Below, piece after piece: positions 59,901-63,359 of a DNA stretch of 64,000 bases; positions within the stretch are counted from its first letter, which is position 1, and each line of letters begins with the position of its first letter. The DNA comes from Ascaphus truei (Eukaryota > Chordata > Amphibia > Anura > Ascaphidae): positions 70,904,382-70,968,381 of the forward strand of contig CM071573.1 in the NCBI GenBank assembly GCA_036426205.1, given 5' to 3'. The position numbers and the translations under genes were made by a program. The notes under the pieces are model-generated. The model had not been told where the DNA came from and did not search any database. It worked only from the letters and a program-made list of their open reading frames with translations.

Positions 59901-62286
59901 CATTAAGAGAGACAATAGCAGGATCGCGTGGATGGTGGGAGGGTATAAAGAGGAAACAAGGATGGATGGAGTATGAAGAAAGGGTGAAAGTTGGAGCAAT
60001 AACAAAGGTGCAGAGGTTGGGACCATGGAGGAAAAGGGCAGGACAAGGCAGAGATACCAGAATATACTGTATAAAAGGGCAGAGAAAGACATTTTCAGAA
60101 AGAAGAATAGAGGAGACCAGTTTTGAAGGGACAAGATGTAATGTTGATTGGAAAGTGAACACTACGAAGGAGTCAGCATGTGCTTTAGTGATGCGTGTCT
60201 GATATACATGGGTCATACAAAAAAAGCCCAAAAAGAATTGATTGTGTTAGGCAGTTCCTGTGGCAAACATGCAAAACATGGATATTAGGTGATCACCTTC
60301 CGAGGACAACAACTTCCATTTTAGTAGTGTCTCCAGTTGTATATATATCCCCTCAAACATCCCTCCAAATAACAGAGAGATGCCTGTGCTGAAAAAGGAG
60401 TACATGTGATGTACTCTGGGAGATATGCTAATGCCTATGTAAAGTATATTTAAATGAATCATCCCAAACTTCTTAAAAGGCTGTCTATAAGAACCATACT
60501 GAGGTGACAAGCATAAGGTACCTAGCTGGACTGGTGTCAGACCCAACAGGATTAGAGCCCATAACCTCTGCTTCTCTGGGAAACAGCTCTAGCAGTGTGT
60601 GAATGTGTGTGAATGTGTGTGTATCCGTTCTGCGGATATGTTAAAATTCAGAATCCACAGGACAGATTGTCAGTGATAGATAAAAATCTGGCTAGAATGG
60701 GTTTAATGGCGGATTCGGATGTATCCGCTTGGCTTTTTTAGTACACAATCCGCAGACAGATGTTTGGTAGGGCGGGATCGGATTTGGTCTAAAACAATCC
60801 AGGAAGGGGATTCGGACCAGTCCACCCATATCTAGTATACAGTACCTAGATGAACCAAAGTGCGATGTTGATGATGTAAGAGGAGACTACTACTTTGCTA
60901 TATACAGACCTGAATTACCAGTACCATTTAATTTACAAACCCGCAGTACTGTTCCTATGTGATTGAAGAAGGGATTTACAGCAAGATACATATTTCTTAA
61001 AGAAGATCCAAAGAATCTGCCCCAGTGTTTAACATATTGGGCCCAGATTCACTAAGAGGTGCTAAGGTTCAGCACTCCATAACTCGCGTTGATTTGCACC
61101 TTTTATTGAATCTGGGCTCTGATACTGTATATCTTTAACACAAACAATAACTAATGAGTTCAACAGATCACAGAAAATATAATTACTGAAGGCTTCTCAT
61201 AATCTTCATTAAAAACGTGTGCATCACACTTTGATTTTCAATATCTTAATTATCGCTGCAGTGTTGTGCAAAGAATTCAATGAACTACCCAATGAAACTA
61301 GAACAATTACTTTGCAGGAATAAATTAAAATTTGTAATTAAAAGGTGTTTATACATCCCTCTAGAAAGCTGTTAATTTAACGCCATTTCTGTTGTGTCCA
61401 TTAACTCAGGGGTGCCCAACTCCAGTCCTCAAGTCTCCTCCAACAGGTCAGGCTTTAAGGATATCCCTGCTTCAGCAAAGGTGGCTCAATCAGTCCCAGC
61501 TTCAGCACGGATGGCTCAATCAGTCCCAGCTTCAGCACAGGTGGCTCACTGAGCCACTGATTGAGCCACCTGTGCGGAACCAGGTATATCCCGGAAACCT
61601 GACCTGTTGGGAGGGGCTTGAGGACAACTGTTGAACACCCCTGCTTTCACTTTCAAGTGGCTGTATTGCTGTTTGGATGAGCATGTTTGAATGAACACAT
61701 CCATATAAACACAAAATACACTGTACTAATATACAACATGTAGTCCCAAGCACATTACAAATTTAAATTTAGGTAAAGAAAGCTGTATCTAAACCCTTCC
61801 TGTCCCCGAAAGGGTTAAACACGGAAGTGAAAGTATTGTGAAGAAGAAAATGCCAGGGGTGAGCAGGTGAAGGAAGAAGCGCGGTAATCTAAAAAACAAC
61901 CTATTATTCACAATATTATTGACATATATGTTCATATATCCACATATAGCCGACATGGTTATCCACGTTAATATGAAATAACGCGTTAAATACAGCGCCC
62001 GTTCTCTCCTCCACCGTTGTTTCCAACGGCGCTACTGTTAAATAACGTGCCAGCATTAACACAAAGCGTAGCGTTAATGGGAGCAGTAACATGTACATGT
62101 TTGATAATCTTTGTAGTGTGAGTGTTGGGTCGCAAAGGTCATTGGGGACAAGTTATATATGAGGGGAACTAACAGTGGCGATGCCGATTTTCTGATTGGG
62201 TCCCACACCGCCATCCACCGCCCGGATGATTAAGATGTATTCAGACTTGGCCTCTCGATCCAGTAGCGTTGTTGTAGTGATTTCCC
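10830..62286 (-). CDS. CDH23: CDH23 (cadherin-23), internal part, 13 exons
   Basis: Cadherin-23 is a very long single-pass cadherin of hair-cell stereocilia (upper half of the tip link) and other epithelia; it binds protocadherin-15 and depends on Ca2+ at EC linkers. The spliced exons 62174-62286, 59704-59811, 53754-53943, 50066-50211, 48796-49015, 46441-46593, 40314-40427, 39177-39325, 17698-17758, 15422-15570, 13663-13798, 12376-12764 and 10830-10931 give about 677 residues in one frame. They hold repeated LDRE motifs and linkers DINDN, DLNDN, DVNDE, DINDN and DVNDE. Text such as [47 protein letters not shown] and [14 protein letters not shown] is close to what I remember of mammalian CDH23, including runs outside the generic cadherin signature. 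I place it around EC7 to EC13; exact numbering needs an alignment. Twelve of thirteen donors are GT; exon 8 uses GC. Start codon, signal peptide, membrane segment and tail lie outside the window. Confidence 0.96.
10932..12375 (-). other. CDH23 intron between exons 12 and 13
   Basis: Unique-looking AT-rich sequence with a short GTAT repeat near 11555-11580. No coding exon or clear transposon is seen. Confidence 0.6.
12376..12764 (-). CDS. CDH23: CDH23 local exon 12 (389-nt exon)
   Basis: The longest exon here reads [40 protein letters not shown], the unusual linker [11 protein letters not shown], then [16 protein letters not shown] and [14 protein letters not shown], ending ALFKIDGMT. The linker lacks the usual DxNDN Ca2+ motif; I remember a similarly degenerate linker in mammalian CDH23. 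The acceptor is GTACAG and the donor ACA/GTAAGT. Confidence 0.96.
12765..13662 (-). other. CDH23 intron between exons 11 and 12
   Basis: Contains a short GAT microsatellite near 12938-12956. Nothing else is recognised. Confidence 0.6.
13663..13798 (-). CDS. CDH23: CDH23 local exon 11
   Basis: Forty-five codons plus one base encode [20 protein letters not shown] and [18 protein letters not shown], ending RATDRDT. The linker here is DVNDELP. The acceptor is CCATTAG and the donor ACGG/GTATGT. Confidence 0.95.
13890..14105 (-). mobile_element. tRNA-derived SINE fragment
   Basis: On the minus strand TAGTGGTTAAGGC resembles an RNA polymerase III A box, and ACCTTGGACAAGTCACTTTG is the conserved SINE body text also seen near 47160. 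Confidence 0.6.
15092..15396. mobile_element. hAT MITE, family C
   Basis: Ends CAGTGGTAGCGCAAAGTGGG and (inverted) CAGGGGGGCGCAAACTTT are related, with a perfect 8-bp duplication GATTAGTA (15084-15091, 15397-15404). It lies 25 bp downstream of exon 10's donor. The GC-rich family also occurs at 25009-25338. Confidence 0.85.
15422..15570 (-). CDS. CDH23: CDH23 local exon 10
   Basis: The exon encodes [37 protein letters not shown] and QGPMRSSVR. The acceptor is TTGATAG. The donor AGG/GTAAGG is chosen over the upstream GTAAGG because the Val-Arg before VIVYVED would otherwise be lost. Confidence 0.94.
16209..16407. mobile_element. Palindromic hAT MITE, family H
   Basis: CTCAAGGGCCACCAACAGGT, TTCAGCACAGGTGTCTCAAG and the inverted half ending GGAGTTGCCCACCCCTG give a full-length palindromic copy. 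Confidence 0.75.
16680..17510 (-). mobile_element. L2-type LINE 3' fragment
   Basis: The minus strand keeps a 92-residue open stretch at 16959-17237 with [38 protein letters not shown] and FKTHLKSHL, the C-terminal signature of CR1/L2-group reverse transcriptases. Text upstream ([18 protein letters not shown]) also fits. The 3' tail carries TTTATATAGCGCCATTAATG (plus strand). It is 5'-truncated and inactive. Confidence 0.8.
17698..17758 (-). CDS. CDH23: CDH23 local exon 9 (61-nt exon)
   Basis: Twenty codons plus one base read [20 protein letters not shown]. They follow exon 8 after an intron of about 21.4 kb. The acceptor is TTCAAG and the donor AGTG/GTAAGT. The short size and exact phase fit the family text (ATDADEG...GRVWYRI). 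Confidence 0.94.
18545..18780. repeat. Pyrimidine-rich low-complexity tract
   Basis: The plus strand is a long run of C and T (for example TCTCTCCCTCTTGCCATCTA). Open frames over it are compositional artefacts. Confidence 0.8.
18781..19187. repeat. Minisatellite, CCCCAATGCATCTAAAAAA-like unit
   Basis: About 20-bp units (ACCCCAATGCATCTAAAAAA and variants) are repeated with varied A runs. The same unit continues at 20717-20786 beyond the inserted element. Confidence 0.85.
19188..20716. mobile_element. TG...CA-bounded element, probable solo LTR
   Basis: It starts TGTAGCC and ends GGCTACA, inserted into the CCCCAAT minisatellite. AATAAA appears within (near 19468). Flanking 4-mers CGCA and CACA differ by one base. 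A Harbinger-like MITE is nested inside. The termini match those of 24784-26163. A DNA transposon with short inverted ends remains possible. Confidence 0.5.
20174..20477. mobile_element. Harbinger-like MITE with TTA duplication
   Basis: Ends GGCTGAGTCCATG and (inverted) GGCTGGGTCCATAC, flanked by TTA on both sides (20171-20173, 20478-20480), fit PIF-Harbinger elements. 304 bp, no coding capacity. Confidence 0.65.
20717..20786. repeat. Second part of the CCCCAAT minisatellite
   Basis: AAAAAAGACCCCAATACAAC-like units resume directly after the GGCTACA end of the inserted element. Confidence 0.8.
20797..21110. repeat. 51-bp minisatellite, six copies
   Basis: Units begin GGGCCCTGGCTCTCCTCACC at 20797, 20848, 20899, 20950, 21001 and 21052, with a partial seventh at 21103. 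Period 51 is a multiple of three, which keeps frames open on both strands; no protein is implied. Confidence 0.95.
21111..21894. other. Intronic sequence, nothing recognised
   Basis: No exon, repeat family or structured element was recognised. Confidence 0.4.
21895..22307. mobile_element. Harbinger-like MITE with TTA duplication
   Basis: Ends GGCTGGGTCCATAGAG and (inverted) GGCTGGGTCCATAGGG, flanked by TTA (21892-21894, 22308-22310). Same family as 20174-20477, interior unlike it. 413 bp, non-coding. Confidence 0.75.
22308..24783. other. Intronic sequence without gene
   Basis: AT-rich sequence with a short TTA microsatellite near 22960. No exon or named transposon was identified. Confidence 0.4.
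24784..26163. mobile_element. TG...CA-bounded element, probable solo LTR
   Basis: It starts TGTAGCC and ends GGCTACA, flanked by a perfect 4-bp duplication TCTG (24780-24783, 26164-26167). Length without the nested hAT element is about 1.04 kb. No coding region. LTR retroelements leave such TG...CA ends and 4-6 bp duplications. Confidence 0.6.
25009..25338. mobile_element. hAT MITE nested in TG...CA element
   Basis: Ends CAGGGGAGCACAAACTTT and (inverted) CAGCAGTGCGCAAAGTGGG. A perfect 8-bp duplication GTTTACTG flanks it (25001-25008, 25339-25346). Related to 15092-15396 by its ends and its GACGCCGCGGGGTCA core. Confidence 0.85.
26168..27775. other. Intronic sequence without recognised gene
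   Basis: Mixed sequence with several short open frames on the plus strand (for example 27050-27385) but no family resemblance. It lies upstream of C10orf105, so an unseen non-coding exon is possible. Confidence 0.35.
27776..28002. mobile_element. Palindromic hAT MITE, family H, with internal triplication
   Basis: Left and right halves are standard. The middle segment ACTGATTGAGCCACCTGTGC plus TGAAGCAGGG is repeated about three times at 27856-27945. Flanking 8-mers CAGTACAA and CAGTATAG match at six positions. Confidence 0.7.
28520..28760. mobile_element. Degenerate hAT MITE related to family C
   Basis: GACGCCGCGTGGTCATGTGA and the right end AGTTTGTGCACCCCTG match the GC-rich family at 15092-15396 and 25009-25338. 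No clear duplication. Confidence 0.45.
28761..31560. other. Intronic sequence with repeat scraps
   Basis: A G-rich tract lies near 29158-29187, an AT microsatellite at 30350-30386, and near 31165-31215 a fragment (CCTGTTGGGTCTGATACCAT) of the family seen at 34370 and 60530. No exon recognised. Confidence 0.4.
31706..31746 (-). ncRNA. Hammerhead-like motif, left arm
   Basis: On the minus strand: CUCU, UUGAAAA, one A, stem GCCU/GGGU, GAA, ACGCGU, U, AGAG. CUCU and AGAG pair as stem I. The core has U and A where hammerheads have C3 and G8. Confidence 0.5.
32376..32570. repeat. Purine-rich tract
   Basis: The plus strand is almost only G and A (GGGGGAGAGGGAGGGGAGTG and similar), preceded by a C run. 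The opposite arm has a shorter, pyrimidine counterpart. Confidence 0.85.
33731..33771 (+). ncRNA. Hammerhead-like motif, right arm
   Basis: Same layout as the left arm (CUCU, UUGAAAA, stem GCC/GGU, GAAACGCGUU, AGAG), with two base differences in the stem II hairpin. AATAAA follows about 45 bp downstream. Confidence 0.5.
34200..34660 (+). repeat. Interspersed repeat ending in AT microsatellite (family R)
   Basis: ATCCTGTTGGGTCTGATACC, TTTTAAATATACTTTGCGTC and TTTCAGCACAGATGTCTCCC match 60330-60560 on the opposite strand. It ends in an uninterrupted TA run at 34601-34651. Confidence 0.65.
34661..35539 (+). other. Sequence upstream of C10orf105 coding exon
   Basis: AT-rich sequence ending in the splice acceptor TTTGTTACAG at 35530-35539. 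No promoter or first exon could be identified. Confidence 0.35.
35545..35976 (+). CDS. C10orf105: C10orf105 homologue, nested antisense in CDH23
   Basis: The gene encodes a 143-residue single-pass membrane protein of unknown function. The N-terminal 46 residues are polar, with N-glycosylation sequons at Asn11, Asn24 and Asn33. A membrane segment spans about 47-67 ([20 protein letters not shown]) and is followed by [16 protein letters not shown] and the basic stretch [20 protein letters not shown]. The end is FMESTKM. No signal peptide is seen, so an outside N-terminus (type III) is likely. The distinctive text and the antisense position inside a CDH23 intron match what I remember of human C10orf105. 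The whole coding region is in one exon; an acceptor (TTTGTTACAG) precedes it at 35539, so a non-coding 5' exon probably lies upstream, not located. The ATG at 35545 is the first after that acceptor. Confidence 0.92.
   Translation: MITEHTGKLGNDTAADISILGLFNTTMETVHGNSTESPSDVTDPLPIIISLICIFLLLATCLIFVTLCKPAALDQSLYGPHECMPYHAENASEPQLRLWKRLGSLRRSINSFRRSRPITQHQRTCSRRPPTNQDWSFMESTKM
35977..36083 (+). other. C10orf105: C10orf105 3' UTR with first poly(A) signal
   Basis: AATAAA at 36078-36083 follows the stop codon by about 100 bp. Further AATAAA-like sites occur near 36900, so longer 3' ends are possible. Confidence 0.5.
36084..37716. other. Intronic sequence, no gene
   Basis: Mostly AT-rich. A GC-richer segment at 36985-37335 (AGCCGCCGACAGGGGCA start) may be a hAT remnant. 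No exon recognised. Confidence 0.35.
37717..37950. mobile_element. Two partial family H hAT MITE copies in tandem
   Basis: CAGGGGTGGCCAACTGCAGT starts at 37717 and again at 37846. Each continues CTCAAGG-CCACCAACAGGT and CTTCAGCACAGGTGGCTCAA but lacks the inverted second half. Confidence 0.75.
38490..38980 (+). mobile_element. TTAA-type MITE, family A
   Basis: GGAGCAATCCAAGC starts the copy and the related inverted end is near 38977. It shares blocks with 4846-5317 and 58034-58532, for example GTAATCAAAGGCTGCATATA (inverted at 58090). Confidence 0.6.
38985..39113 (-). mobile_element. Terminal fragment of family A MITE
   Basis: TATCTAATACTACAGAACTG and GGATATTGCATGGACTGCC match the end of the family A copy at 58034-58532 in the same orientation. 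It abuts the inverted copy at 38490 and ends about 60 bp from the exon 8 donor. Confidence 0.55.
39177..39325 (-). CDS. CDH23: CDH23 local exon 8, GC donor
   Basis: The exon encodes [19 protein letters not shown], the linker LDINDNRP and the next repeat start [16 protein letters not shown], ending SIMQ. The acceptor is TTTACAG. The donor reads CAG/GCATGT, a GC rather than GT site. It is the only site that leaves phase 0 for exon 9; the GT two bases further on would put exon 9 out of frame and reach a stop at once. A TTAA-type MITE ends about 60 bp beyond the donor. Confidence 0.92.
39954..40135. mobile_element. Palindromic hAT MITE, family H, type copy
   Basis: A 182-bp near-palindrome, CAGGGTGGCAAACGCCAGTC to GAGTTGGCCACCCCTG, flanked by a perfect 8-bp duplication GTCTATAC (39946-39953, 40136-40143). 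This copy defines the family's ends. Confidence 0.9.
40314..40427 (-). CDS. CDH23: CDH23 local exon 7
   Basis: The exon encodes [20 protein letters not shown] and [16 protein letters not shown]. It completes the repeat begun in exon 6. The acceptor is TTGCAG and the donor ATTG/GTAAGG. The final base joins exon 8 to give Asp ([10 protein letters not shown]). Confidence 0.95.
40588..40622. mobile_element. End fragment of family H MITE
   Basis: GTTGGTGGCCCTTGAGGACT followed by GGAGTTGGCCACCCCT is the terminal 35 bp of the family. Confidence 0.7.
40857..41158. mobile_element. Harbinger-like MITE with TAA duplication
   Basis: Ends GGCCTCGATTATACCA and (inverted) GGCCGTGATTATACTA, flanked by TAA on both sides. 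302 bp, non-coding. Confidence 0.75.
42132..42259. mobile_element. Palindromic hAT MITE, family H, internally deleted
   Basis: CAGGGGTGGTCAACTCCAGT to GTTGGCCAACCATG, flanked by TACTAAAG and TGCTAAAG (7 of 8 match). The central part is missing. Confidence 0.75.
43155..43269. mobile_element. Palindromic hAT MITE, family H, left half deleted
   Basis: CAGGGGTGGCAAAG to GAGTTGGCCTCCCCTG, with a perfect 8-bp duplication CCTTACAG (43147-43154, 43270-43277). Confidence 0.85.
43580..43945 (+). mobile_element. SINE-like repeat tail
   Basis: ATTCTGTAATTGTGATGCGC, AGAAAAGTGCAATATGAAAT and AAAGTGATTATTAT match the tail of the SINE ending near 47335. Confidence 0.5.
45220..45660. mobile_element. GC-rich hAT-like remnant
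   Basis: GACGTCATGTTGCCATGCCA and the end TATGGCCGGCCCTGTCC resemble GC-rich hAT MITEs, but clean ends were not found. Confidence 0.35.
45803..46265. repeat. 13- to 14-bp minisatellite
   Basis: Units of GGATAGTGGTGTA and GGATAGTGGGTA alternate for about 460 bp. Open frames on the minus strand only reflect the period. Confidence 0.95.
46441..46593 (-). CDS. CDH23: CDH23 local exon 6
   Basis: The exon carries the linker LDVNDESP, the start of the next repeat ([16 protein letters not shown]) and [19 protein letters not shown]. The acceptor is TTTACAG and the donor ACTG/GTAGGA, ending in phase 1. Confidence 0.95.
46725..47335 (+). mobile_element. tRNA-derived SINE with amplified B-box region
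   Basis: An A-box-like GTTAGTAAAGGTACTG is followed by GATGACTTTGAAGCAGGGGA and the B-box text GGTTCAA. The 20-bp T-arm unit is then repeated to 47133, after which the SINE resumes (AATTCCCAATGTCAGCTCCT, CTCCCTGGGCCTCAGGCACC) and ends in an L2-like tail near 47335. Confidence 0.8.
46780..47138 (+). repeat. 20-bp minisatellite made of a SINE B box
   Basis: About eighteen units of GCAGGGGAGCCCGGTTCAAA with variants GGATCCCGG, GGTACAAA and GCAAGGGAGCCTGG. The last unit runs straight into the normal SINE sequence. Confidence 0.95.
48080..48300 (-). mobile_element. 3' end of PLE-type repeat with hammerhead-like motif
   Basis: Reading on the minus strand, the motif is followed by TTTTTTGCATTTGCTC and later GAGCTGCACTCCG, the same order as at 63150-63220 (TGTTTTTTCTGCATGCTGTG, then CTCCG). 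Outer limits are uncertain. Confidence 0.5.
48261..48300 (-). ncRNA. Hammerhead-like motif
   Basis: CUCU, UUGAUAA, one A, stem GCGC/GUGU (two G-U pairs), GAA, ACGCGU, U, AGAG. Stem I CUCU/AGAG is intact. Core again has U3 and A8. Confidence 0.5.
48796..49015 (-). CDS. CDH23: CDH23 local exon 5
   Basis: Seventy-three codons plus one base encode an EC repeat body: [45 protein letters not shown]. The acceptor is GACAG and the donor CGGG/GTAATG. The Val codon before LDVNDE is split with exon 6. Confidence 0.95.
49640..49822. mobile_element. Palindromic hAT MITE, family H
   Basis: CAAAGGTGGCCAACTCTAGT to GAGTTGGCTACCCTTG, flanked by GACTAGGT and GACTAGAT (7 of 8 match). Confidence 0.8.
50066..50211 (-). 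CDS. CDH23: CDH23 local exon 4
   Basis: The exon encodes [19 protein letters not shown], the linker DLNDNDP and the start of the next repeat ([18 protein letters not shown]), ending SVFQ. The acceptor is TTGGCAG and the donor CAG/GTAATT, so it ends in phase 0. Confidence 0.95.
50690..52320. repeat. 33-bp minisatellite, about 50 copies
   Basis: The unit AAGATAAAGGCTCTGAGACA plus GGAGGGTGGCACT repeats for 1.6 kb with CAG/TGG variants, one-base losses and a higher-order GAGCTCTGAG insertion from 51565 on. Period 33 keeps long frames open on the minus strand; they are not genes. Confidence 0.97.
52321..53100 (-). other. CDH23 intron 3 sequence between minisatellite and LTR
   Basis: No exon found. 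A CCCCGAAATGTTG string on the minus strand near 53040 is only weakly like the hammerhead 3' core. Confidence 0.35.
53101..53652 (+). mobile_element. Solo LTR with 5-bp duplication
   Basis: It runs from TGTCAGGATCGCC to CTCCCGTGACA, so it has TG...CA ends with inverted TGTCA/TGACA. A perfect 5-bp duplication AGGGA flanks it (53096-53100, 53653-53657). The interior is pyrimidine-rich with a 40- to 45-bp repeat (CCTGACTTCGCTACCTGCCG) in three to four copies. Probably Ty3/Gypsy-type, by general look only. Confidence 0.85.
53754..53943 (-). CDS. CDH23: CDH23 local exon 3
   Basis: The exon encodes most of an EC repeat: [42 protein letters not shown] and ISVTD. The acceptor is GATAG and the donor GATC/GTATGT, ending in phase 1. 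The split codon joins exon 4 as CGT (Arg); I remember mammalian CDH23 having Cys (TGT) at this place. A solo LTR ends only 101 bp past the donor. Confidence 0.95.
54302..54665. mobile_element. TTAA-flanked MITE, family A relative
   Basis: Ends AGCTGCAGACCAAGC and (inverted) AGCAGCAGTCCAAGC, flanked by TTAA (54298-54301, 54666-54669). Shares AATAAATCAGTTCTGTA with the family A copies. Confidence 0.8.
54795..54990. mobile_element. Palindromic hAT MITE, family H, rearranged
   Basis: CAGGAGTGGCCAACTCCAGT starts the copy; a second CCAACTCCAGTCCTCAAGGG lies inside at about 54887, so the left end was partly duplicated. The right end passes into a C run. Confidence 0.65.
55000..56580 (-). other. CDH23 intron 2 sequence, no gene
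   Basis: AT-rich and without recognised exons; a short ATT microsatellite near 55553. Scraps of a TTTAGTAAGCG... repeat occur near 56425. Confidence 0.4.
56646..56690 (-). ncRNA. Hammerhead-like motif with strong stem II
   Basis: On the minus strand: CUGAAGA, one A, GGUCC, loop CAUUUGAU, GGACC, GAA, ACGU, U. Stem II is five perfect pairs. ACC before the core can pair with GGU after it, and ACAU/AUGU can extend stem I across a bulge. The core keeps C3 and G8. Confidence 0.6.
56798..56942. repeat. AT dinucleotide microsatellites
   Basis: Two TA-rich runs, about 56798-56870 and 56897-56940, separated by CACACATGCACACACATC-like text. Confidence 0.95.
57274..57528. mobile_element. Palindromic hAT MITE, family H, with internal repeats
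   Basis: CAGGGGTGCTCAGCTTC to GAGTTGAGCACCCCCG, flanked by ATTTAAAC and ATTTAAAG (7 of 8). The GATTGAGCCACCTGTGCT segment is repeated about three times, as in 27776-28002, and a G run follows. Confidence 0.8.
58034..58532 (-). mobile_element. TTAA-flanked MITE, family A
   Basis: TTAA lies at 58030-58033 and 58533-58536. It is the inverted counterpart of 38490-38980 (CTTTCAGTTTCAAATCAATC, GATCGATCAGCA shared). Confidence 0.7.
58540..59703 (-). other. CDH23 intron after exon 2, no gene
   Basis: No exon or named repeat recognised. Confidence 0.4.
59704..59811 (-). CDS. CDH23: CDH23 local exon 2
   Basis: Thirty-six codons carry the Ca2+ linker LLDINDNAP and the first strand of the next EC repeat ([17 protein letters not shown]). 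The acceptor is TTTTAG, the donor ACG/GTATGT, and both ends are phase 0. Confidence 0.95.
60300..60560 (-). repeat. Interspersed repeat, family R
   Basis: Inverted copy of 34370-34610: GTGTCAGACCCAACAGGATT, AAAGTATATTTAAATG and GAGAGATGCCTGTGCTGAAA on the plus strand. It lacks the long TA run. Confidence 0.65.
60561..61406 (-). other. CDH23 intron 1 sequence, no gene
   Basis: Repeat scraps only (TTGGGCCCAGATTCACTAAG near 61040). Confidence 0.35.
61407..61643. mobile_element. Palindromic hAT MITE, family H, with internal repeats
   Basis: CAGGGGTGCCCAACTCCAGT to TTGAACACCCCTG; GGCTCAATCAGTCCCAGCTT is repeated in the centre. Flanking CATTAACT and CTTTCACT match at six of eight. Confidence 0.75.
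62174..62286 (-). CDS. CDH23: CDH23 local exon 1
   Basis: The exon encodes the end of one EC repeat: [16 protein letters not shown], then [18 protein letters not shown]. The acceptor is CAACAG and the donor GTTAGT. It starts with the last two bases of a Gly codon and ends on a complete codon, so it joins exon 2 to read [14 protein letters not shown]. No earlier exon was found between 62287 and 64000. Confidence 0.95.
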
Positions 62287-62679
62287 CTGTTGGGGCAGAG
62301 ATTGTGTATTAAAGCCCAGGCAGCAGTATGGTATTAATAGTCAGATGTTGCTAACGTAGCGCCTCCTGTTAGTCTCAGCCCTCTCCCGAATCCTCACCAA
62401 TACCTCGTCCCTGAATGGGAGCACTTACCTGACATCACATTAAAAAGTGAGTACTTATCAGCGAAATAAGAGTGAACACAACTTTAATGTCCAATCAGCT
62501 TTATATAGGGTTAGAGAAAGACTTAGGGCCATACTTACTAAGCAGTGCCATAAGGCACCTAATATGGGCTATACCAGGGGTGCTTAACTCCACTCCTCAC
62601 ACCCCGCCAACAGATCAGCTTTTCTGGATATCCCTGCTTCAGCACAGGTGGCTCAATCAGTGCCTGCTTCAGCACAGTT

Positions 62680-63230
62680 ACATTATATATTACATAGTTG
62701 ACATTATATGCACTATACAATTTATATGATTGATCAATATTTACAATGTCTTAGTCCTAGGCACTTTTGTATTTGTCAGTCAGAGCAGTAACAAATGTGA
62801 GAAAAGAATATGCTTTGACTATTATGATTCCATTTGCAGGTTCAATGTTGGTTTTAAATTTATTATATTACTTTGCTCACTGTACAGTATTAGTTATGTC
62901 TTAGTTTGTAATTTCACCCCCACCCTGAGGGTGTCGCTGTGGCTGCAGTTTTGGCTCCGGCGCTCATCACGTCGGGATTCAATGGTACGGTACACGTGAT
63001 GCACTCAGCGTGGAGTCACGTTTGGCGGGGGAGAAGTTATTTAAATAACCAATACTCTTAGATCCCCTACACTCTTTGACAAAGCGCCTGTTTGCGCGAA
63101 ACGCGTTAGAGTGGTTTCTATCTGCTTAGCGCCATGCTGTCACTCCATTAATAAATTATTTTAACCCATTTTGGCATCGTAGCCCCCACTGTTTTTTCTG
63201 CATGCTGTGCTCCGTTGCATCAACCCTTGG
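62680..63230 (+). mobile_element. PLE-type insertion with hammerhead-like motif
   Basis: It lies inside the family H copy. It ends with the hammerhead-like motif, then AATAAATTATTTTAACCC, TGTTTTTTCTGCATGCTGTG and CTCCGTTGCATCAACC. It has no coding region, so it is either 5'-truncated or non-autonomous. Confidence 0.55.
63070..63113 (+). ncRNA. Hammerhead-like motif, best stems
   Basis: CACUCU, UUGACAA, one A, GCGC, loop CUGUUU, GCGC, GAA, ACGCGU, U, AGAGUG. Stem I has six and stem II four Watson-Crick pairs. The core has U3 and A8. Confidence 0.55.
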
Positions 63231-63359
63231 AACCCCTGCTTCAGCACTGGTGGCTCAATCAGATGCTCAGTCTTTGGATGAGCCACCTGTGCTGAAGCTG
63301 AGATATCCTGAAAACCTGATCCGGTGGGGGGAGGGGGTTGGAGGGCTTGATCACCCCTG

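Larger units (their letters stand above)
62575..63359. mobile_element. hAT MITE, family H, interrupted by a PLE-type insertion
   Basis: The left part begins CAGGGGTGCTTAACTCC and the right part ends TTGATCACCCCTG. GGCTATAC and GGCTATAG (7 of 8) flank the whole, so both parts belong to one copy. About 550 bp of foreign sequence separates them. Confidence 0.7.
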
